Below, in pieces: positions 59,596-64,000 of a stretch of 64,000 bases of DNA. The notes under the pieces are model-generated. The model was not told the origin of the DNA and did no database searches. It saw only the letters and a program-made list of their open reading frames with translations. The DNA lies in the NCBI RefSeq assembly GCF_000152705.1, contig NZ_CH672413.1, forward strand, positions 3,314,862 to 3,378,861. The letters are read 5' to 3'. Numbering within the stretch: position 1 is the stretch's first letter; each line of letters starts with the position of its first letter. A program made the position numbers and the translations under genes. The stretch is from Janibacter sp. HTCC2649. GTDB taxonomy: Bacteria; Actinomycetota; Actinomycetes; Actinomycetales; Dermatophilaceae.

Positions 59596-60269
59596 GGCAG
59601 TCTCCAGTCGAGTGGCTCGGCGCCCTGGCGGACGAGCAGGTCGTTGACCTGGCTGAACGGTCGCGAACCGAAGAACCCGGACCGCGCCGACAGGGGAGAG
59701 GGGTGGGCGCTCTCCACACACGGTATGTCCTCGAGCCGAGGCCGTAGCGACCGGGCATCGCGGCCCCAGAGGATGCCCACGAGCGGCCCGCCTCGGTGGA
59801 CGAGGGCGTCGATGGCGCAGTCGGTGACCTGCTCCCAGCCCTTGCCGCGATGGCTGGCGGAGGCCCCGGGCCGGACGGTGAGGACGCGGTTGAGGAGGAG
59901 GACGCCGCGCTCGGCCCACGGCGTGAGGTCGCCGGTGGTCGGAGCGGGTACGCCGAGGTCGGACTGCATCTCCGTGTAGATGTTGACGAGGCTGCGCGGG
60001 ATGGGCCGCACGTCGGGGGCGACCGCAAAGCTCAGGCCGATGGGGTGTCCGGGCGTCGGGTAGGGGTCCTGGCCGACGATGAGCACGCGCACGTCGTCGA
60101 GGGGCTGCTCGAAGGCCCGCAGGATGTGGGCGCCGCCCGGCAGGTAGCCGCGCCCCGCCGCCACCTCGCCCCGGAGGAACTCCCCGAGCTCGGTCAGGGT
60201 CGACTCCACCGGCGCCAGGGCCTGCGCCCACGAGGGGTGGACGAGCTCGGTCAGCGGTCGAGTGGTCAC
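59592..60269 (-). CDS. ung: Uracil-DNA glycosylase
   Basis: Ung removes uracil from DNA, starting base-excision repair. The 225-residue protein has the catalytic [18 protein letters not shown] block with the Asp, the conserved LLNRVLTV strand and the C-terminal [18 protein letters not shown] loop with the active-site His. The start at GTG 60269 is backed by a TAGGTT box 6 nt upstream. It shares its transcript with the SGNH gene. A CTTCGTGCCC palindrome separates it from the divergent ArsR gene. Confidence 0.96.
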   Translation of the reverse strand: MTTRPLTELVHPSWAQALAPVESTLTELGEFLRGEVAAGRGYLPGGAHILRAFEQPLDDVRVLIVGQDPYPTPGHPIGLSFAVAPDVRPIPRSLVNIYTEMQSDLGVPAPTTGDLTPWAERGVLLLNRVLTVRPGASASHRGKGWEQVTDCAIDALVHRGGPLVGILWGRDARSLRPRLEDIPCVESAHPSPLSARSGFFGSRPFSQVNDLLVRQGAEPLDWRLP

Positions 60270-60275
60270 CTCCCC

Positions 60276-60281
60276 AACCTA
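60276..60281 (-). promoter_or_regulatory. Leaderless-type -10 box of ung
   Basis: TAGGTT on the minus strand lies 6 nt before GTG 60269. Confidence 0.6.
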
Positions 60282-60287
60282 AGGCCT

Positions 60288-60362
60288 CGACTTCGTGCCC
60301 CATACGGACACGTCCAGCCGGCCGAAGGCCGCCCTGTCGTGTCCGTACGGGGCACGAAGTCG
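60288..60362. repeat. CTTCGTGCCC-family inverted repeat (copy E) in a divergent gap
   Basis: The 25-nt arms 60288-60312 and 60338-60362 pair with one mismatch. It lies between the divergent ung and ArsR genes, immediately beside both promoters, so it cannot be an ordinary terminator. Confidence 0.85.
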
Positions 60363-60376
60363 CAAAGTGAGGGTTG

Positions 60377-60406
60377 ACAACCTACAACCATGTAGTTGTA
60401 GGTTGT
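60377..60406 (+). promoter_or_regulatory. ArsR operator and promoter
   Basis: ACAACCTACAAC (60377-60388) and its perfect complement GTTGTAGGTTGT (60395-60406) flank CATGTA. The dyad overlaps a TTGACA -35 (60374-60379) and covers the TAGGTT -10 (60399-60404), 6 nt before ATG 60411. Binding there would block polymerase, as expected for self-repression. Confidence 0.7.
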
Positions 60407-60410
60407 GCTC

Positions 60411-60740
60411 ATGAGCGAAGCCGAGGAGAAGCGGGCCGACGCCCTCTTCCATGCCCTCGCCGACAGCACGCGCCGCGACATCCTGCGCCGCGTCCTGGCG
60501 GGGGAGCACTCGGTCTCGGCGCTGGCCCGCGCGTATGACATGAGCTTTGCGGCGGTCCAGAAGCACGTCGCGGTCCTCGAGCGAGCCGGCCTGATCAGCA
60601 AGCGCCGCAGCGGCCGGGAGTCGCTCGCCAGCGGAGAGGTCGAGGCCATTCGGTCCGTTGCCTCCCTGCTCGGCGAGTTCGAGGCCGTGTGGCGAGGCCG
60701 CATCGGTCGGATCGACGACCTCCTCGCCCGACCTGAATGA
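60411..60740 (+). CDS. ArsR-family winged-helix repressor (non-metal type)
   Basis: The 109-residue dimeric repressor has the helix-turn-helix SVSALARAYDMSFAAVQKHVAV and the wing LISKRRSGRES. It lacks the cysteine pair of arsenic sensors, so it is of the kind that controls an adjacent SRPBCC gene. That gene follows after 34 bp with its own AAGGAG site. The ATG at 60411 is chosen over an in-frame GTG two codons earlier because the operator and TAGGTT box end 6 nt upstream. Inducer unknown. Confidence 0.88.
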   Translation: MSEAEEKRADALFHALADSTRRDILRRVLAGEHSVSALARAYDMSFAAVQKHVAVLERAGLISKRRSGRESLASGEVEAIRSVASLLGEFEAVWRGRIGRIDDLLARPE

Positions 60741-60774
60741 GTCCCGAATGAGTCACCACCCGAAGGAGAGCACC

Positions 60775-61269
60775 GTGCCCGTCACGAGCATCGACAAGAA
60801 CGTTGACGACCACTCGATCGTCGTCACCTCTGACTTCCCCGCTCCGGTCGAGCGCATCTGGCAGCTGTGGTCCGACCCGCGCCAGCTCGAGCAGTGGTGG
60901 GGCCCGCCGACCTACCCGGCCACGGTCTCCGACTTCGACTTCGTGCCCGGTGGTCGTGTCGGCTACTTCATGACCAGCCCCGAGGGTGAGAAGTACGGCG
61001 GGCTCTGGACCCTCGACTCCATCGAGGCGCCCCACCGGCTCACCTTCCAGGATGCCTTCGCCGACGACAGCGGCAACCCCGCAGAAGGTATGCCGGTCGG
61101 CACCTGTGTCGTCGAGCTCACTGAGCGTGACGGCGGGACCCGCATGGTCACGACGACGACCTACGGCAGCGCCGAGGACCTCGCGAAGGTTGTCGGGATG
61201 GGCATGGAGGAAGGCCTCACCGGAGCCATTGGCCAGATCGACGACATCCTCGCCGCCGAAGCCGCCTGA
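60775..61269 (+). CDS. SRPBCC/AHSA1-type ligand-binding protein
   Basis: The 164-residue START-like fold has a deep hydrophobic pocket typical of AHSA1 proteins. It opens with SIVVTSDFPAPVERIWQLWS and has the conserved WWGPPTYPATV strand and LWTLDSIEAPHRLTFQDAF. Many ArsR-SRPBCC pairs occur in actinobacteria; the ligand and role are unknown, and such proteins are thought to be self-regulated through their repressor. The GTG at 60775 has AAGGAG upstream; the frame open to 60658 overlaps the repressor gene. Confidence 0.88.
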   Translation: MPVTSIDKNVDDHSIVVTSDFPAPVERIWQLWSDPRQLEQWWGPPTYPATVSDFDFVPGGRVGYFMTSPEGEKYGGLWTLDSIEAPHRLTFQDAFADDSGNPAEGMPVGTCVVELTERDGGTRMVTTTTYGSAEDLAKVVGMGMEEGLTGAIGQIDDILAAEAA

Positions 61270-61287
61270 GCGGAGCGAGGTGGGGCG

Positions 61288-61689
61288 TCAGCTGAAGATG
61301 GAGCGGACGTCGTCGAGGCGGGACGGGATCACGCGGAACCACGCCCACGTGCCCCGCTTCTCGCGCTCGATGAGTCCGGCCTCGGTGAGCACCTTGAGGT
61401 GATGGCTGACCGTCGGCTGGGCGAGTCCGACGGCGGGGGTGAGGTCGCAGACGCAGGCCTCGCCACCCGTGCTGTCGCGGATGATGCTCAGCAGGCGCAG
61501 CCGGACGGGGTCGGCGACAGCCTTGAGCAGCTGGGCGTTGGTCTCCGCCTGCTCGCGAGTCAGTCCGCCGGGAGTCGTGATCCCACAACACGGCGCCGCC
61601 TCCAGAAGGTTCTCGTGCGCTCGTGCGCTCGCCTTCGTGGTCGCGCTCGTCGTCATGTCATCCCTTCCGGTGGTCTGGGTGTTCATCAT
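61288..61689 (-). CDS. arsR: Arsenic-responsive ArsR repressor
   Basis: The 133-residue protein has the winged-helix LLKAVADPVRLRLLSII and the metalloid site CVCDL at the start of the DNA-recognition region (T-G-G-E-A-C-V-C-D-L), plus an N-terminal Cys pair (EAAPCCGITT) that may complete a trigonal arsenite site. It is divergent from arsI-acr3-arsC and should repress them until arsenite binds. Two closely spaced Met codons (61689, 61686) and another at 61656 leave the start open; the cysteine pair is kept by all. Confidence 0.9.
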   Translation of the reverse strand: MMNTQTTGRDDMTTSATTKASARAHENLLEAAPCCGITTPGGLTREQAETNAQLLKAVADPVRLRLLSIIRDSTGGEACVCDLTPAVGLAQPTVSHHLKVLTEAGLIEREKRGTWAWFRVIPSRLDDVRSIFS

Positions 61690-61772
61690 GCCATCCTATG
61701 TATTGACGTCCATCGATGTATGCGATTCACTTCATCCATCGACAGTCATCAATCTATGGGAAGGTAAGTCGG
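61690..61772. promoter_or_regulatory. arsR/arsI divergent promoter region
   Basis: It contains TTGACG (61703-61708), the palindrome CATCGATG (61711-61718), the direct repeat ATGTAT (61697 and 61716) and related CCATCGAC. These are likely ArsR sites. A GGGAAGG sequence precedes the arsI ATG. Confidence 0.45.
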
Positions 61773-62270
61773 ATGACCACTCCAGCCGCCGTCACCACTT
61801 CGCGAGTGCAGCTCGCCCTCAACGTCGTCGACCTCGAAGCGTCCATCGCCTTCTACTCGGCGATGTTCGGCGTCGAGCCCGCGAAGCGCCGCCCCGGCTA
61901 CGCGAACTTCGCCGTTGCTGAGCCGCCCCTCAAGCTCGTCCTCATCGAGACCACCGAGGAGCAGCGCGGCACGGGTGCTGCGGGGGCGCTGAACCACCTG
62001 GGCGTCGAGGTCTCCTCCGTCCAGGGCGTCACTGCCGCCCGCGAGCGCTTCGCCGATGCCGGCCTGGCCGCCTTCGACGAGAACGACACGACCTGTTGCT
62101 ACGCCCTCCAGGACAAGGTCTGGGTCCACGACCCGGCCGGTGCCCCGTGGGAGGTCTACACCGTCAAGGATGAGAACCCCGTGGACGCGCGCCCGGCCAC
62201 CGCGAGCCTCGAGGTCCTCGACGTCTCCGCCTCAAGCAGTGGAGCCGCCTGCTGCACCACCAACGCATGA
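61773..62270 (+). CDS. arsI: ArsI/CadI-family VOC protein (organoarsenical C-As lyase-like)
   Basis: ArsI breaks the carbon-arsenic bond of trivalent methyl- and aryl-arsenicals using Fe(II). The 165-residue VOC protein has the family's vicinal cysteine pair in DTTCCYALQDKVWVHDP, metal-binding His in NHLGVEV and Glu in PWEVYTV, and a further C-terminal Cys pair (GAACCTTNA). The ATG at 61773 has GGGAAGG upstream. It overlaps acr3 (ATGA) and sits in an arsenic operon, which supports the role. CadI-like cadmium-induced proteins share the fold and are the alternative. Confidence 0.85.
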   Translation: MTTPAAVTTSRVQLALNVVDLEASIAFYSAMFGVEPAKRRPGYANFAVAEPPLKLVLIETTEEQRGTGAAGALNHLGVEVSSVQGVTAARERFADAGLAAFDENDTTCCYALQDKVWVHDPAGAPWEVYTVKDENPVDARPATASLEVLDVSASSSGAACCTTNA

Positions 62271-63337
62271 GCACGACGGCAACGCGCCCACCCGACGAGG
62301 TGGTCACCGCTCGTCTCTCGACCCTCGATCGGTTCCTGCCAGGGTGGATCGGCGTCGCGATGATCGCGGGGCTCCTCCTCGGCCGGATGGTGCCCGGTCT
62401 CGGCACGGCCCTGAGCGCGGTCGAGGTCGATGGGGTGAGCCTGCCCATCGCCGTCGGGCTGCTCGTGATGATGTATCCGGTCCTGGCCAAGGTGCGATAC
62501 GACCGGCTCGGCTCGGTGACCGGTGACCGGCGGATGCTCGGCGCGTCGCTCGTCCTCAACTGGATCATCGGGCCGGCACTCATGTTCGCCCTGGCCTGGC
62601 TGCTGCTCCCCGATCTGCCGGAGTACCGGACGGGCCTGATCATCGTCGGGCTGGCTCGGTGCATCGCCATGGTGATCATCTGGAATGACCTCGCGTGCGG
62701 GGATCGCGAGGCGGCAGCGGTGCTCGTGGCCCTGAACTCGATCTTCCAGGTCCTGGCCTTCGGTGTTCTCGGGTGGTTCTACCTGTCGTGGCTGCCGGAC
62801 CGGCTCGGCCTCGAGCAGGCCAGTCTCGAGATCTCCTCCTGGAAGATCGCCGGGAGCGTCATCGTCTTCCTCGGGATGCCGCTGGCTCTCGGGTACCTGT
62901 CGCGCAAGGTGGGCGAAAAGCGCTGGGGGAGAACGGCATACGAAGAGTCATTCCTGCCTCGAGTAGGGCCGTGGGCCCTCTACGGACTGCTCTTCACGAT
63001 CGTCATCCTTTTTGCGCTGCAGGGTGACCAGATCACGTCACGACCTTGGGATGTCGCTCGGATCGCACTCCCGCTCCTGGCCTACTTCGCCCTGATGTGG
63101 GGTGGCGGCTTTGCGCTCGGGCGTGGGCTCGGCATGACCTACGAGCGCACGACGACGCTGGCCTTCACAGCGGCGGGCAACAACTTCGAGCTGGCCATCG
63201 CTGTTGCCATCGCCACCTTCGGGGTGACCTCGGGCCAAGCGCTCGCGGGAGTCGTCGGACCGCTCATCGAGGTGCCGGTTCTCGTCGCGCTCGTCCATGT
63301 CTCGCTCACTCTCAGAAAGCACTTCCGCCATGCCTGA
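62267..63337 (+). CDS. acr3: ACR3-family arsenite efflux transporter
   Basis: Acr3 pumps arsenite out of the cell using the proton gradient. The 356-residue protein has ten likely membrane helices and the family's conserved GLARCIAMVIIWNDLACGD near residue 127, where the cysteine is essential in studied members, plus FTAAGNNFELAIAVAIA in a late helix. It overlaps arsI and arsC, so the operon is tightly coupled. It is often named arsB, but the sequence family is ACR3, not the E. coli ArsB type. Confidence 0.93.
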   Translation: MSTTATRPPDEVVTARLSTLDRFLPGWIGVAMIAGLLLGRMVPGLGTALSAVEVDGVSLPIAVGLLVMMYPVLAKVRYDRLGSVTGDRRMLGASLVLNWIIGPALMFALAWLLLPDLPEYRTGLIIVGLARCIAMVIIWNDLACGDREAAAVLVALNSIFQVLAFGVLGWFYLSWLPDRLGLEQASLEISSWKIAGSVIVFLGMPLALGYLSRKVGEKRWGRTAYEESFLPRVGPWALYGLLFTIVILFALQGDQITSRPWDVARIALPLLAYFALMWGGGFALGRGLGMTYERTTTLAFTAAGNNFELAIAVAIATFGVTSGQALAGVVGPLIEVPVLVALVHVSLTLRKHFRHA

Positions 63338-63746
63338 CCGTCCGTCGGTCCTCTTCGTCTGCGTCCACAACGCCGGGCGCTCGCAGATGGCTGCTGGCTA
63401 CCTCGAGGCCCTCTGTGGCGGTCAGGTCGAGGTCCGCTCCGCAGGCAGCGCGCCCACCGACCAGGTGAACCCCTCCGCGATCGCGGCGATGGCTGAGGAG
63501 GGCATTGATCTCACCGCCGCCTCACCCAAGGTCCTCACGCCCGAGGCCGTCAAAGCGTCGGACGTCGTCATCACGATGGGCTGTGGTGACGCGTGCCCGA
63601 TCTTCCCGGGCAAGCGCTACGAGGACTGGGAGCTCGAGGACCCGGCCGGCAAGGGCGTCGAGTCGGTGCGTCCGATCCGCGACGACATCAGGCGTCGCGT
63701 TCTTGACCTGCTCGCCAGCCTTGAGATCGAGCCGGCACGAACCTGA
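63330..63746 (+). CDS. arsC: Arsenate reductase (LMW phosphatase-like ArsC)
   Basis: ArsC reduces arsenate to arsenite for export. The 138-residue protein has the phosphatase-like P-loop C-x5-R as VCVHNAGRSQM near residue 10 and TMGCGDACPIFPG with two further cysteines around residue 83, which carry the disulfide relay. In actinobacteria such enzymes can use mycothiol or thioredoxin; the mycothiol genes elsewhere in this window make mycothiol coupling plausible but unproved. The ATG at 63330 overlaps the acr3 stop by eight bases. The longer start at 63297 is less likely. Confidence 0.92.
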   Translation: MPDRPSVLFVCVHNAGRSQMAAGYLEALCGGQVEVRSAGSAPTDQVNPSAIAAMAEEGIDLTAASPKVLTPEAVKASDVVITMGCGDACPIFPGKRYEDWELEDPAGKGVESVRPIRDDIRRRVLDLLASLEIEPART

Positions 63747-63823
63747 CCCTTCGCTGAAACCGCGACCCACCGAGGGATCGAAGGTCCCCGGCTCAGGTTG
63801 CGGGCGCTGGTGTGATTGACCTC

Positions 63824-64000
63824 GTGACACGTGCGCACCCAGCCAGGGGGCCGGACTTGCGCGGAGAGCCACCACTGGTGCTCACCGCGCGAGGGCGTCG
63901 CGGACTCCTCATCCTCGTCGTTTTCACGGTGTTGCTTTCCGCGCTCACCATCCGCGCGGTCGTGAGTGACGCCAGTCCTGTGGCCAAGGACGCGGCGGTT
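63824..64000 (+). CDS. Start of a small membrane protein (cut by the window end)
   Basis: A frame from GTG 63824 runs open to the last base. It has a basic N-terminus of about 30 residues (LTARGRR), then one hydrophobic segment (GLLILVVFTVLLSALTI), then a polar region. This is the usual shape of a short membrane-anchored actinobacterial protein such as LysM-domain or septum-associated proteins, but nothing more can be read. GTG 63812 is an alternative start. It lies 77 bp beyond arsC and seems not to belong to the arsenic operon. Confidence 0.5.
   Translation, partial: MTRAHPARGPDLRGEPPLVLTARGRRGLLILVVFTVLLSALTIRAVVSDASPVAKDAAV

Larger units (their letters stand above)
440..62941. repeat. 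Dispersed 8-mer GTATGCCG / CGGCATAC (at least 52 copies)
   Basis: GTATGCCG starts on the plus strand at 504, 3991, 5270, 5441, 8911, 11632, 12311, 14477, 18697, 19813, 23162, 26143, 28470, 29785, 34204, 34670, 40957, 41789, 43402, 44082, 45118, 47025, 49063, 49180, 51270, 55527, 58251 and 61088. Its complement CGGCATAC starts at 440, 3631, 6016, 9486, 11563, 13604, 14572, 16608, 18393, 20939, 22637, 26157, 29103, 34713, 38251, 39707, 44063, 45237, 48411, 49506, 55298, 57791, 58713 and 62934. A hand estimate from base composition predicts only 2-3 copies. Copies lie in genes and in gaps, with no clear strand bias. The function is unknown; see findings. Confidence 0.85.

Noticed and set aside
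58765-60303. A 512-residue SGNH protein extending through ung
   Set aside because: The extra N-terminus is ung read in another frame; the GTG at 59595 overlaps the ung stop and gives a normal-sized SGNH domain.
440-62941. GTATGCCG as a KOPS-like strand-polar segregation signal
   Set aside because: Copies are nearly equal on both strands (28 and 24); a KOPS word should be biased along one replichore. A window at the terminus could hide bias, so this is a weak rejection.
440-62941. GTATGCCG copies as a CRISPR or other regular array
   Set aside because: Spacing is irregular and the copies lie in coding DNA; no repeat-spacer layout exists.

Overview
The window is about 64 kb of GC-rich chromosomal DNA from an actinobacterium. 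Three mycothiol genes (mshD, mshA and an S-(hydroxymethyl)mycothiol dehydrogenase), SenX3/RegX3, CarD, a GlnR-like regulator, an HbhA-like protein, LCP and Rpf-like cell-wall proteins, GTG starts and many leaderless promoters all point to Actinomycetota. A FemAB transferase beside an ATP-grasp carboxylate-amine ligase and an Asp/Glu racemase suggests a cross-bridged peptidoglycan, as in Micrococcales. My best guess is Dermatophilaceae (Intrasporangiaceae) or Dermacoccaceae, by inference only. I see no phage, transposon, integrase, plasmid gene or CRISPR array. Apart from a small arsenic operon this looks like core chromosome.

Layout. 0.1-4.1 kb: mutT1, ppk and an Asp/Glu racemase on the minus strand. 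4.3-8.7 kb: FemAB and an ATP-grasp ligase converge on murJ, forming a likely cell-wall locus. 8.7-16.6 kb: mshD-glnR, a MoaD-like protein, a membrane protein, a DsrE protein, nitrobindin, LCP, fur-ygfZ, a BKACE enzyme and a DUF4395 protein. 16.7-24 kb: an XRE regulator with hbhA, asparaginase, dtd, DUF2516, a methyltransferase, mshA-ybjN and gpmA. 24-29.6 kb: an ECF sigma factor with its partner, phoU, senX3-regX3 and a lipoprotein. 29.8-36.6 kb: carD-ispD-SDR-ispF, mscR with an MBL hydrolase, cysS and rlmB. 36.8-42.2 kb: a CD225 protein, DUF2752, RDD, DUF4032, msiK, a CBS protein and a Cys-containing unknown. 42.2-48.3 kb: a hydrolase-glycosyltransferase fusion and a methyltransferase, divergent from a large LuxR-type ATPase regulator. 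48.4-53.3 kb: a Ser/Thr kinase, ThrE and two tandem Rpf-like proteins. 53.3-60.3 kb: small enzymes, tRNA-Thr(TGT), an MFS transporter, an acyl-CoA dehydrogenase, an SGNH hydrolase and ung. 60.4-63.7 kb: an ArsR-SRPBCC pair and arsR/arsI-acr3-arsC. The last 177 bases begin a small membrane protein.

Four patterns run across genes. (1) The non-palindromic 8-mer GTATGCCG/CGGCATAC occurs at least 52 times (28 plus, 24 minus), far above chance for such DNA. It is written into coding sequence through otherwise disfavoured codons, is paired in gene-end hairpins, and overlaps some -10 boxes. This resembles a DNA-uptake-type or HIP1-type genome signature and is the best candidate here for something undescribed. 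(2) A dispersed inverted repeat with arms built on CTTCGTGCCC and CGGACAC occurs at five loci, two of them in divergent promoter regions. (3) A second palindrome family uses TTGCGCAATAAGTCG. (4) Twenty genes have a TAnnnT box 6-7 nt before the start codon, so they are probably transcribed without a leader.

Functionally, mycothiol synthesis and use (mshD, mshA, mscR, possibly arsC), cell-wall building (racemase, FemAB, ligase, MurJ, LCP, Rpf-like proteins), phosphate signalling (ppk, phoU, senX3-regX3) and isoprenoid synthesis (ispD, ispF) are the main themes.
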